A DNA stretch of 64,000 nucleotides, from positions 868,001-932,000 of the forward strand of contig NZ_CABPST010000001.1 in the NCBI RefSeq assembly GCF_902459805.1, given 5' to 3'. Made by a program: the position numbers and the translations under genes. Shown here piece after piece: positions 1 through 7,929 of this stretch. A model generated the notes under the pieces. It saw only the letters and a list, made by a program, of their open reading frames with translations, was not told the DNA's origin and ran no database searches. Numbering within the stretch: the first letter of the stretch is position 1; the number at the start of each line of letters is the position of its first letter. This stretch comes from Pandoraea bronchicola (GTDB taxonomy: Bacteria > Pseudomonadota > Gammaproteobacteria > Burkholderiales > Burkholderiaceae).

Positions 1-192
1 CTGGTGCAGGCCGGCGACAAGGTCGGGTATGTCCTTGCTGGCAAGTTGCGCGTGTTCATCGACGACACCACGCTGGTACTCGGTCCAGGCGACACCTATG
101 GCTTCACGGGCAACCGGCCATACCGCTGGGAGAACGCGTGGGACGAGCCCACCGTATTCATGGTCGTGAACAGCAACCACTTTTACGTGTGA
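1..192 (+). CDS. Cupin-domain protein, C-terminal fragment cut by the window edge
   Basis: The reading frame is open at base 1 and ends with TGA at 190-192, so only the last 63 residues are visible. They form the second half of a cupin_2 beta-barrel: a GDKVGYVLAGKLRVFID strand pair followed by the LGPGDTYGF turn and a hydrophobic last strand. This arrangement is common as the C-terminal effector domain of XRE-type regulators such as PuuR. The next gene is a FAD amine/amino-acid oxidase, which fits a local regulator, but no DNA-binding part can be seen. A stand-alone cupin is equally possible. Confidence 0.7.
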   Translation: MVQAGDKVGYVLAGKLRVFIDDTTLVLGPGDTYGFTGNRPYRWENAWDEPTVFMVVNSNHFYV

Positions 193-252
193 GCGTAGTC
201 ACTGCCCCACAGATTTCCCCCGCTTCATTTTTCTATTGTCGATTGGTGATTT

Positions 253-1524
253 ATGGCTAGCGTTCTCCCCAGGCAGGTCGATGTCGCGATCATCGGCGCG
301 GGCATCATCGGGATGAGTACCGCGTGGGCGTTGGCAAAAGCCGGCTTGCGCGTGGCAGTGTTCGAGAAGGGCGTGATCGGGGGCGAGCAATCGTCGCGCA
401 ACTGGGGCTGGATTCGCACCGTCGGGCGCGATCACAAGGAGCTGCCGCTGGCGCTGCAAGCCATCGACCTCTGGCAAGAGATTCAGGCGCAGCACGATGT
501 GGGCTACCGCCAGACCGGCGTGGCGTATCTGGCCGAATCCGAGGCAGATATGGCCGGCTATCGCAAGTGGCTGGATAAGGCCTTGCCGCTGGGTGTGCCC
601 GCACAGTTGCTGAACCGCGAGCAACTGCCGGACCTGTTCGGAACGCATTCGGCGCGAGGCTGGATCGGCGCGCTGCATTGTCCGGTGGACGGCGTGGCCG
701 AACCCGATCTTGCCACCAAGGCCATTGCGAAGCTGGCCGTCGCAGCCGGTGCGCAGGTGTTCGAGCAGACCGCCGTGCGTTGTCTCGATCGGCAGGGTGG
801 GCGAGCAGGCGGCATCGTCACCGAGCGGGGACGCGTAGCAGCCGATGCCGTCGTCTTGGCCGGCGGCGCGTGGTCGCGCCTGTTCTGCGGCAACACCGGG
901 GTGAACTTCCCACAGTTGAAAGTGCACGCGTCGGTACTCCGGACCACCCCAATGGACGCCGGGCTGGATCTCGCCATCAACGGCAAAGACTTCACATGCC
1001 GCAAACGTGCGGACGGCGGATATTCGGTGTCGCAGCTAGGCGCGTCGGTGGCCGATCTCACGCCGGACAGCATTCGCCTGTGCCGCCAGTTCTTTCCGGC
1101 GTGGCTGTCGGAAAAGAAGTATCTGAAGCTGCGCGTCGGCAAGCGATTTCTCGACGAATTGATGATGCCCACGCGCTTCGGTGCCGACGACCCGACGCCG
1201 TTTGAGGCGCATCGCACACTCGATCCGGCGCCGGGGATGAAATCGATTGGCGTAGCCCTCGACAAGCTCAAGCAAGCATTCCCGGCGTTTGCGCCGGCAC
1301 AGATCGCACACGCGTGGGCTGGCTTCATCGACGTGACGCCCGACGCCGTGCCTGTGATCTCTGGCGTCGACGATGTGCCCGGCTTCTTCCTTGCCTCCGG
1401 CTTCTCGGGTCACGGCTTCGGCATCGGTCCCGCTGCCGGCGCACTGATGGCAGATCTCGTGCAGGGCAACACGCCAAGGGTCGATCCATATGCCTTCCGC
1501 CTGTCGAAGTACGCCAGGCCTTGA
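253..1524 (+). CDS. FAD-dependent oxidoreductase of the D-amino-acid oxidase (DAO) family
   Basis: This 423-residue protein starts with a Rossmann FAD-binding motif, VAIIGAGIIGMSTAWALAKAG (roughly residues 11-31), followed by the acidic FEK end of strand 2. A C-terminal FAD-contact segment, GFSGHGFGIGPAAG, lies near residue 390. The layout is that of DAO-family flavoenzymes, which oxidise secondary or primary amines or amino acids and pass electrons to oxygen or a quinone. No signal peptide is seen, so it is probably cytoplasmic. It lies between two cupin genes and near an amino-acid permease, suggesting a small amine or amino-acid catabolic locus. The substrate cannot be told from sequence. 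It is a different subfamily from the oxidase at 29243-30622. Confidence 0.85.
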   Translation: MASVLPRQVDVAIIGAGIIGMSTAWALAKAGLRVAVFEKGVIGGEQSSRNWGWIRTVGRDHKELPLALQAIDLWQEIQAQHDVGYRQTGVAYLAESEADMAGYRKWLDKALPLGVPAQLLNREQLPDLFGTHSARGWIGALHCPVDGVAEPDLATKAIAKLAVAAGAQVFEQTAVRCLDRQGGRAGGIVTERGRVAADAVVLAGGAWSRLFCGNTGVNFPQLKVHASVLRTTPMDAGLDLAINGKDFTCRKRADGGYSVSQLGASVADLTPDSIRLCRQFFPAWLSEKKYLKLRVGKRFLDELMMPTRFGADDPTPFEAHRTLDPAPGMKSIGVALDKLKQAFPAFAPAQIAHAWAGFIDVTPDAVPVISGVDDVPGFFLASGFSGHGFGIGPAAGALMADLVQGNTPRVDPYAFRLSKYARP

Positions 1525-1631
1525 ATCTTGCGCGGTTCGTGCAGGGTCGGGGCGGCGGCACACGTGCGACGTCCCCCCCCCGCATTGCGCCTTCATTTTG
1601 CAGTCAATTCCAACCGATATAGAGGTGAGTT

Positions 1632-2003
1632 GTGGCCGAAAGTCATTCGCGTCTGGTGCGCTTTAGCGCCGGTCCCTTGCAGAACCCCGAGATCGGCAAG
1701 CCGCGCCGTCCGATGGAAGGCGATACCGTGTTTCGCAGCATGACCGGTTTCGAGGGCAACGACGGCCGTGCGTCGTCGGGCATCTGGGAGAGCACGGCGG
1801 GCAAGTTCCGTGCGGATACCACCGGATACATCGAGTTCGGCTACATCCTGGAAGGCGAGTGCCGCGTGGTCGATCCGGACGGCACGGTGCACGTCCTGCG
1901 CACCGGCGATCCGTTCGTCATGCCCGAAGGCTACAAGGGTCACTGGGAAGTGGACGCCTTTGTGAAGAAGGTCTGGTTCGTCTCGCTGACGGGCAATCAT
2001 TGA
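1632..2003 (+). CDS. Small cupin protein (cupin_3 / DUF861, EutQ-like)
   Basis: The GTG start at 1632 follows a GAGGTGA ribosome-binding site at 1622-1628. The 123-residue product is a single cupin_3 barrel: GIWESTAGKFRAD, then GYILEGECRVVDPDG, then TGDPFVMPEGYKGHWEV. These small proteins often accompany FAD oxidoreductases and amino-acid or amine transporters, where they are annotated as ureidoglycine-type or EutQ-like cupins. Their reactions are mostly unproven. It lies 107 bp after the FAD oxidase on the same strand and is probably co-transcribed with it. It may act as a small isomerase or hydrolase, or as a binding protein. Confidence 0.8.
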   Translation: MAESHSRLVRFSAGPLQNPEIGKPRRPMEGDTVFRSMTGFEGNDGRASSGIWESTAGKFRADTTGYIEFGYILEGECRVVDPDGTVHVLRTGDPFVMPEGYKGHWEVDAFVKKVWFVSLTGNH

Positions 2004-2046
2004 TCAACGAGAGGCCGGGGCACGAGTCGCCCGGGTCAAGAGGCGC

Positions 2047-3606
2047 TTATCGCAGGCTCTGCGCAATCCCGGTAGCCGCTCCGGAGGTGGGAGAACTTTC
2101 CTCCGGGGTGCGCTTCTGCGCCGTCGGGAAACGCATGTCGCGATAGCTCACGAAGCGCGACCCGCGCGCCAGCCGGTAGCCGGCCCAGATCAGCAGGAAC
2201 AGCGGAATGCCGATGTAAGTCGCGACCACTCCGCCCCAATCGATCTTGTCCTGCAGGAAGGCTTCGTAGTTCTGGCCAAGGGTGATGATCAGGCACAACA
2301 CGAAGGCAAAGAACGGACCTAACGGAAAGAACGGCGACACGTAGGGCAGATCGGCAAGATCGTGGCCTTGTTTCAGATAGCCGCGGCGGAACCGATAGTG
2401 GCTGATGGCGATACCCAGCCACGCGATGAAGCCGGTCATCCCGGAAGTATTGAGCAGCCAGATGTAGACGGCGTTGGGGCTGAACACGAAGGTGAAGAAG
2501 CACAGGGCCGCAACACCGGCCGTGGCCAGCAGCGCCCACAGCGGCACGCCATTGCGCGAGACATGGCCGAAGATCCGGGGCGCCTTGCCGTCGCGGGCCA
2601 AACTGTAGAGCATGCGCGTGGCCGCGTACATGCCCGAGTTGCCCGCCGACAGCACCGAGGTCAGCACGACCGCGTTCATGATCGATGCCGCCCCTAACAA
2701 CCCGGCGCGCTCGAAGATCAGGGCGAACGGGCTGACACTGACGTCGGTAACGTCATTGCGCAGCAGGTGCGGATCGGTGTAAGGGATCAACAGGCCGATC
2801 ACGAGAATCGCCGTCACGTAGAACAGCAGGATGCGCCAGAACACCTGGCGCACGGCGCGCGGCAGGTTGCGGGCAGGGTCCTTGGATTCGCCTGCGGCGA
2901 TACCGATGAGTTCGGTCCCCTGGAACGAAAAGCCCACCACCATCGCCACGCCGATCAGCGCTGCGAAGCCGCCGGCGAAAGGCGCGTCGCCCACCGTCCA
3001 GTTGGCCACGCCGCCGCTCTCGCCACCGCGAATGATGTCCAGCAGCATCATCACGCCCATCGCCACGAAGGCCAGCACCGCGATCACCTTGATCAGCGCG
3101 AACCAGAATTCGGCTTCGCCAAAGCCGCGCGCCGATAATGCGTTGAGTCCGAAGGTAATGGCGAGGAACAGGGCGCTCCAGTACACGCCCGGTATGTCAG
3201 GGAACCAGTACGCCATCACCAGTTGCGCCGCCACCAGGTCTACCGCCACCGTGACGGCCCAGTTGTACCAGTAGTTCCAACCCAACGCGAAACCGAAACC
3301 CTCTTCGACGTAGCGCGCGCCGTAAGTCGAGAACGAGCCGGACACTGGCATGGCGGCGGCCAGTTCGCCAAGACTGGTCATCAGGAAATAGACCATGACA
3401 CCGATCAGCACATAACCGAGTAGCGCCCCGCCCGGTCCGGCCTGGGCAATGGTGGCGCCGGACGCCACGAACAAACCCGTGCCGATGGACCCGCCCACCG
3501 CGATCATCGTCAGGTGGCGCGCCGACAAGGTGCGACGCAATTCGGTCGGGGCGGAGGCCTCCAACTTGCCGCCTTCGCGGTGCGGGACGTGTTCCGGTAG
3601 TGCCAA
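2047..3606 (-). CDS. Amino-acid permease, APC superfamily (LysP/AAT type)
   Basis: The protein has about 12 hydrophobic segments and the AAT-family opening MIAVGGSIGTGLFVASGATI, followed by the conserved GELAAAMPVSGSF segment. That makes it an inner-membrane proton-coupled amino-acid importer. The frame is open further upstream to 3663, but those codons lie inside a terminator-like hairpin. The TTG at 3606, preceded by AAGGA eight bases upstream, is the more credible start and gives 519 residues. It converges on the cupin gene with only 43 bp between them. Substrate specificity is unknown; similarity in style to lysine and basic amino-acid permeases is only suggestive. Confidence 0.85.
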   Translation of the reverse strand: MALPEHVPHREGGKLEASAPTELRRTLSARHLTMIAVGGSIGTGLFVASGATIAQAGPGGALLGYVLIGVMVYFLMTSLGELAAAMPVSGSFSTYGARYVEEGFGFALGWNYWYNWAVTVAVDLVAAQLVMAYWFPDIPGVYWSALFLAITFGLNALSARGFGEAEFWFALIKVIAVLAFVAMGVMMLLDIIRGGESGGVANWTVGDAPFAGGFAALIGVAMVVGFSFQGTELIGIAAGESKDPARNLPRAVRQVFWRILLFYVTAILVIGLLIPYTDPHLLRNDVTDVSVSPFALIFERAGLLGAASIMNAVVLTSVLSAGNSGMYAATRMLYSLARDGKAPRIFGHVSRNGVPLWALLATAGVAALCFFTFVFSPNAVYIWLLNTSGMTGFIAWLGIAISHYRFRRGYLKQGHDLADLPYVSPFFPLGPFFAFVLCLIITLGQNYEAFLQDKIDWGGVVATYIGIPLFLLIWAGYRLARGSRFVSYRDMRFPTAQKRTPEESSPTSGAATGIAQSLR

Positions 3607-3644
3607 GGTTGTGTTCCTTAAGTGAAAAAGGCGCGGGTAAAAGA

Positions 3645-3672
3645 AAAAGGCCTTAAACATCAAGGCCTTTTT
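3645..3672. terminator. Bidirectional terminator-like hairpin
   Basis: AAAAGGCCTT and AAGGCCTTTT are complementary arms around a 7-base loop, with A-run and T-run flanks on the two sides. It lies just upstream of the permease start. Close relatives of this hairpin are found at 19411-19440 and 30813-30840, where it is part of a repeated intergenic unit. Confidence 0.7.
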
Positions 3673-3712
3673 TCAGGTTCCGTCACGCTTCGGTATTGCA
3701 GCTTCGATTCGA

Positions 3713-3893
3713 CCGTAGGCCGGTCGCACCCGCTTTATCGTCCGGTCGCAAAAACGGTGGCGCCAGAGTCCATGCATCTGAAGGCTCAGACAAATCAACG
3801 AGTTACCGCTGTTATCGCCAATAGGCGCATATGGTAACACCACCTTTCTTGCGACTAACCTATAGCAGCGCCGGAGTCGTCGCACTCGGCCGG
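3713..3893 (+). repeat. Intergenic repeat family, copy A
   Basis: Stretches such as AAATCAACGAGTTACCG, TCGCCAATAGGCG and TTGCGACTAACCTATAGCAG recur with few changes at 19586-19685 (copy B). The 3714-3760 part (CGTAGGCCGGTCGCACC, then TCGCAAAAACGGTGGCGCCA) matches 31142-31200 (copy D). Open frames across it on the minus strand are conserved between copies A and B in part, but they lack start signals and are not convincing genes. Copies lie at every joint between the accessory modules. Confidence 0.75.
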
Positions 3894-4036
3894 CATCTAG
3901 ATCGGAAGTGAGCGTCGAACGGGAAGCCGTCCAATCGACAGTATGCTCAACAAGATCATCATTTAGCCCTGCCATCGTCATATTGTCGCCGGCGCGCCAA
4001 CCATCCCATGATGCATCGGTTGGAGAACCCCGTATA

Positions 4037-4068
4037 AGAAGAAGCCGGCCTAGGCCGGGTTCTTCGTT
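4037..4068 (+). terminator. Possible terminator hairpin
   Basis: GAAGAAGCCGGCCTA pairs imperfectly with TAGGCCGGGTTCTTC, followed by GTTTC. The stem is GC-rich and strong but the T-run is poor. It lies in the gene-free stretch 3894-4261, in which no protein gene is supported. Confidence 0.45.
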
Positions 4069-4261
4069 TCAGGCACTATCGGCCTGTTCTCTTCTTTTAC
4101 TAAACCTTGTCACTGTACCTGCGTAGGTCTGTCCCGGCGCGGTGCGCAATTGGAACAATTCGTTGCGAGGCGGCGTCAGGGCAGGGGGGAAGGCGTCACG
4201 GTTGGTGCGACTATGGGGCCAAGCTCGCCGAGTGGCGGTGAACTCACCCAGATTGCATTAA

Positions 4262-4491
4262 TCGGAGCGTACGTCTCCGAACTCGCCAATGGAGCGCTTG
4301 TTCCGAAGCTTGAAAACGAAATGGGTGCCGAACGCGGGATACTTGACGGCGCCACAAGCTCACCGGGATATCAGCCATTACCTGATGCAACGGTACAACT
4401 GGCTACGCCCGCATCAATCTAATGACGGGCTGGCCCCGGCGGCAGCAGAAGACAAACTTAACGCTGTGTCCGGGATGGGTTGACCACTACA
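4262..4491 (+). mobile_element. IS3-family remnant: 3' end of transposase orfB plus right terminal repeat
   Basis: From MERLFRSLKTKW at 4289 to KLNAVSGMG and TGA at 4481-4483, the frame encodes the last 65 residues of an IS3-family orfB integrase. It contains the usual YNWLRPHQSNDGLAPA block. The element ends with GGTTGACCACTACA at 4478-4491. Upstream, the NCWDNA-type block is already corrupted and no catalytic DDE residues remain, so it is dead. The same end recurs at 30910 in the opposite orientation. Confidence 0.85.
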
Positions 4492-4540
4492 GATAGCCCG
4501 AGTGTGGCTGGATCGCCGCGTGTGCCACAGCGGTTATCGG

Positions 4541-6211
4541 TCAGCGCCGACGACTGCGTCTGTCCGGTTCCGGCGTCAATGAATCGCCGCAGCGCGACAA
4601 GAGGAACGCCACGAGCAAAGGCACCGGCCGTCCTGTCGCGCCCTTCTCCGGCCCCCCCTTCGACGCCGTGCCGGCAACGTCGAGATGCGCCCACGGAAAG
4701 CCGGTCGCAAACCGTCCGAGAAAACACGCCGCCGTGATGGCGCCGGCCAGCCGTCCGCCAAGATTAGTCATGTCGGCAACGGAGGACTTGAGCATCTCGT
4801 CGTAAGGCGCGTCCAACGGCAAGCGCCACACCACGTCGCCGGTGGCGTCACCAGCTTTTTCGAGCGCTTGCGCTAACACGTCGTTCGACGAGAACAGGCC
4901 GCTGCGATGATGACCGAGCGTCATTACGCACGCGCCCGTCAATGTCGCCACGTCGACGACCGCACTCGGTTGGAAGCGCTCCGCGTAAGTAAGTGCGTCG
5001 CATAGCAGTAAGCGCCCTTCCGCGTCCGTGTTCAGCACTTCGACGGTCTTGCCCGACAGCGTTGTGACGACGTCGCCGGGTTTGTAGGCGGTACCGCTCG
5101 GCATATTCTCCGCTGCCGGCACGAGCGCAATCACATCGATCGGCAGCGCGAGCGTGGCCGCTGAATGCAATGCGCCGAGCACCGCCGCCGCGCCGCACAT
5201 GTCGAACTTCATCTCGTCCATCGCTTCGCCAGGCTTGAGCGAAATGCCTCCCGAGTCGAAGGTGACGCCCTTGCCGATCAGAACGACGGGGCGGGTGCTT
5301 TCGCCGACGATGTCATCGGCGGCTGTCGCCGCGTCGCCGTCGCCTGCGCGTTTTCGTTTGCGCGTCGGCGGTGAGATCGGCTTGCCGCGATAGTGCACGA
5401 CGATGAACTTCGGCAATTGAGACGAGCCCCGCGCCACCGCCAGAATCCCGCCCATGCCGAGGCGTGCCATCTCACTGTGGGAAAGGATCTGGACGTCGAC
5501 ATTCGGCAGCAACCGCAGCGCCTTCGCACGGTCGGCGAGATATGCCGGGGTGCAGACGTTCGCGGCCGCGTTGCCGAGGTCGCGAGCGAGCGCCATGCCG
5601 TCGGCAATCGCCACGCCTTCGCGTACCGCGTCGATGGCCGCTGCCGCGACGCCGTCCGTGAGCGCGAAGATGATGCGCGCCGGGGCTGGCGGCGCCGGCG
5701 GTGAAATGCACGCGTATCCGTCGAAACGATAAGCGAGCGAACGAAGCGCGATCACGGTACGCCGAACGATATCGGCGTCGCCCGCGGGCCAAACGCCAGT
5801 GGGTACCAATGCCCAAACGACTTGCGTGATCGACGCGCGACAGACGCATTTCCACGCCGCCGTCACTACCGTGCCGAGAAGGCGTTCGCTCAACGGTGCG
5901 CCAGCGCCAAGCGAAACGAGCAGTGCGCGAGGCGCGCTGATCCCCATCAGATTGTGAAGCATGAGCGTTGCGCCGGGCTCGGCCGGAAGGTCGCCACGCG
6001 CGAGATGTCGGCCAATGACACCGCGTGTGGCGCGGTCGAGCGCACGTACCGCTTCAGATTGCGGCCCGTCGGAAAATACGCCGACGACGAGACAGTCCGC
6101 ACCTTCTCGGGCGATGCCGCCCGGTGATACGAACCGTTTGACGGAGAACTCGCTGATACTTGCGCGCGATGATTTCGCGGCCTCTTGTGCGACATCTTTC
6201 GAGTTGGACAT
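4541..6211 (-). CDS. Leucyl-aminopeptidase-like M17 metallopeptidase
   Basis: The protein has 556 residues with a variable N-terminal half and a typical M17 catalytic half. It carries the metal and bicarbonate-site signatures GKGVTFDSGGISLKPG, then KFDMCGAAAVLG, then NTDAEGRLLL. M17 enzymes are cytoplasmic two-metal hexameric aminopeptidases that remove N-terminal residues from peptides. A short Lys/Arg-rich insertion (PPTRKRKRAGDGD) before the catalytic domain is unusual. It is the last gene of the leftward peptide-utilisation operon, 12 bp after the first D-aminopeptidase-like gene. The housekeeping pepA is expected elsewhere; this copy looks dedicated to the imported peptide. Confidence 0.88.
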   Translation of the reverse strand: MSNSKDVAQEAAKSSRASISEFSVKRFVSPGGIAREGADCLVVGVFSDGPQSEAVRALDRATRGVIGRHLARGDLPAEPGATLMLHNLMGISAPRALLVSLGAGAPLSERLLGTVVTAAWKCVCRASITQVVWALVPTGVWPAGDADIVRRTVIALRSLAYRFDGYACISPPAPPAPARIIFALTDGVAAAAIDAVREGVAIADGMALARDLGNAAANVCTPAYLADRAKALRLLPNVDVQILSHSEMARLGMGGILAVARGSSQLPKFIVVHYRGKPISPPTRKRKRAGDGDAATAADDIVGESTRPVVLIGKGVTFDSGGISLKPGEAMDEMKFDMCGAAAVLGALHSAATLALPIDVIALVPAAENMPSGTAYKPGDVVTTLSGKTVEVLNTDAEGRLLLCDALTYAERFQPSAVVDVATLTGACVMTLGHHRSGLFSSNDVLAQALEKAGDATGDVVWRLPLDAPYDEMLKSSVADMTNLGGRLAGAITAACFLGRFATGFPWAHLDVAGTASKGGPEKGATGRPVPLLVAFLLSRCGDSLTPEPDRRSRRR

Positions 6212-6223
6212 TTGCGTGATTCT

Positions 6224-7915
6224 TCAGATGAGCGGATTCGGATAGCGGCACGCGCCCGCGCACACACGTGTGAATGCGAGATGGCGGGAGCGTTGCGTGT
6301 CGATGTGAAAGCCTGTGACGATCCCGCCGGGCGCGTCACGAACCAGTGTGAGGATGCCGGTCATGATGTCCGTCAAGCGGGCGGGCGTGAAGCCGAAGAC
6401 GTCGTTTTCGAGCGCTGCGAGACGGTAGTCGCAAGCCCCCCCCGGGCCGTGCATGTGGAGCACGAGTCCAGTGTCGTCGGCGTCGATGGTGGCGCGAGCG
6501 TTGGCGTCGTGGCTCTCGAAGCAGCCGCCTATCGACGCGATGGCTTCCGGTGTCAGTTCGGGCGGCTCGTTCAGGCGGCGGAAGGTGTCGACATGACCGC
6601 AGTGGGCGATGCGAAGCGTCGACGGATCTTGCGGCGCGTCCGGCGTTCCCCAGAGCACCGCGAGTGCGCCTTCCGATCCGGTCTCGATCTCGGCCCCATC
6701 GCCCGTGGCGAATAGCGGCATCGGCAGCATAGTGCAATGGAAGGCCGTTAGCGCGAGCGCGCCATTGCGGTCTTCCAACGCGTACACGGCGTTGGTTTGC
6801 GGCGACCGGTAGCCGCCGAGTCTTGCGGCGTGTCCGGCAGCAAGCAGCGGTACCGGCGCGCCGGTACCGCTGAGGACATCCGCCAGCACGATATCGATGA
6901 CGCGTTTGGCAAGCTCGACCGGTGCGCCTACCGCACCGTTGCTCAACAGCACGATGTCGATTCCATAGGCCGCAGAAAAGACCATCTGGCTGGTTCCGCC
7001 GATCACGCCTCCCGCGTGATGCGTCAACTCGACGCCGCGATAATCATTGCGTTTCAGGCCCAGCGCGTACTGGCTTCGTTGCCCGCTGGAGAATACCGGC
7101 ATGTCGAGCATCTGCGCCCAGGTGCGGGCGTTGCCGATGCGTTTGGCGCCACGCAGATGCGCGGTCCATCGCAACATGTCGTCAACGGTCGAGACAATCG
7201 AGCCTTCGCCGAGAACATCCCATGAGGGGAATACGCCGCGTTGAAAACCGCCTTGCCCGTCGGGCACATGCTGGGTCGCCATGCCCGGCACAATCGCCAT
7301 GTCGTTGGCAACGCAATCCGTGTCTCGCATACCCATCGGGGTGAAGATGCGAGCCTTCAGGAACGCGCCGAACGGCATGCCGCACGCGCGCTCAATGGCG
7401 AGCGAAAGCAAATGGTAGCCGCCGTTCGAATAGATCATGCGCTCGCCCGGCGGGAAGTTCTCATCACGTTGGCGTTGCTGCGCCGCCAACGACGCCCCCG
7501 CCAGCGATACGGCGAGCCCCTGCGTGAGCAACGCCAGATCGAGCGAACATCGTTGGCCGCCGCGATGCGTCATCAGTTGCCGCAGTGTCGGTGCCCCGGC
7601 GGATGGCGGCAACTCGGGAAGATAGGCGCCGACAGACATGTCCGCGTCGAGACGTCCGTCTTCACACAACAGCAATGCAGCCAGGCAGGTGAAATGCTTG
7701 CTGGTGGAGCCTATGCGCAGCCGGGTCGCCGCAGTCAATGCGCGCCCATGCTCAAGGCTCGCCATGCCGAAAGCGCGACGATAGCAAACCTCGCCATGGC
7801 GTGCGATGCCGATCACCACGCCTGGCGCGTCAGTGCGGGCGTACGGGGCGAACAGGGCCGTCAACGCGGCGTGTTGGTCTGCGGACAACAGGTCCGCCGT
7901 GGGGATCGCTTTCAT
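6224..7915 (-). CDS. Serine hydrolase of the D-aminopeptidase (DAP) / beta-lactamase-like family, copy 1
   Basis: The start chosen is MKAIPTADLL at 7915, 14 bp after the stop of the next gene upstream; the longer open frame overlaps that gene. The 563-residue protein has the three DAP signatures: S70-T-S-K73 (nucleophile and lysine), Y162-S-N164 and H300-A-G302. After the roughly 340-residue penicillin-binding-like domain it carries about 200 residues that fit the two antiparallel barrels of Ochrobactrum DAP. Those enzymes release N-terminal D-residues from peptides. No signal peptide is visible, so action in the cytoplasm is likely. It is a tandem paralogue of the neighbouring gene. Confidence 0.85.
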   Translation of the reverse strand: MKAIPTADLLSADQHAALTALFAPYARTDAPGVVIGIARHGEVCYRRAFGMASLEHGRALTAATRLRIGSTSKHFTCLAALLLCEDGRLDADMSVGAYLPELPPSAGAPTLRQLMTHRGGQRCSLDLALLTQGLAVSLAGASLAAQQRQRDENFPPGERMIYSNGGYHLLSLAIERACGMPFGAFLKARIFTPMGMRDTDCVANDMAIVPGMATQHVPDGQGGFQRGVFPSWDVLGEGSIVSTVDDMLRWTAHLRGAKRIGNARTWAQMLDMPVFSSGQRSQYALGLKRNDYRGVELTHHAGGVIGGTSQMVFSAAYGIDIVLLSNGAVGAPVELAKRVIDIVLADVLSGTGAPVPLLAAGHAARLGGYRSPQTNAVYALEDRNGALALTAFHCTMLPMPLFATGDGAEIETGSEGALAVLWGTPDAPQDPSTLRIAHCGHVDTFRRLNEPPELTPEAIASIGGCFESHDANARATIDADDTGLVLHMHGPGGACDYRLAALENDVFGFTPARLTDIMTGILTLVRDAPGGIVTGFHIDTQRSRHLAFTRVCAGACRYPNPLI

Positions 7916-7929
7916 GGGATGTCGAACGC

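Noticed and set aside
3673-3981. Minus-strand 102-codon frame in repeat copy A (with a partner at 19536-19739)
   Set aside because: Parts of the two frames match (CYRSVAR/CYRLVAR, GNSLIC), but this follows from the DNA repeat; starts and lengths are not conserved.
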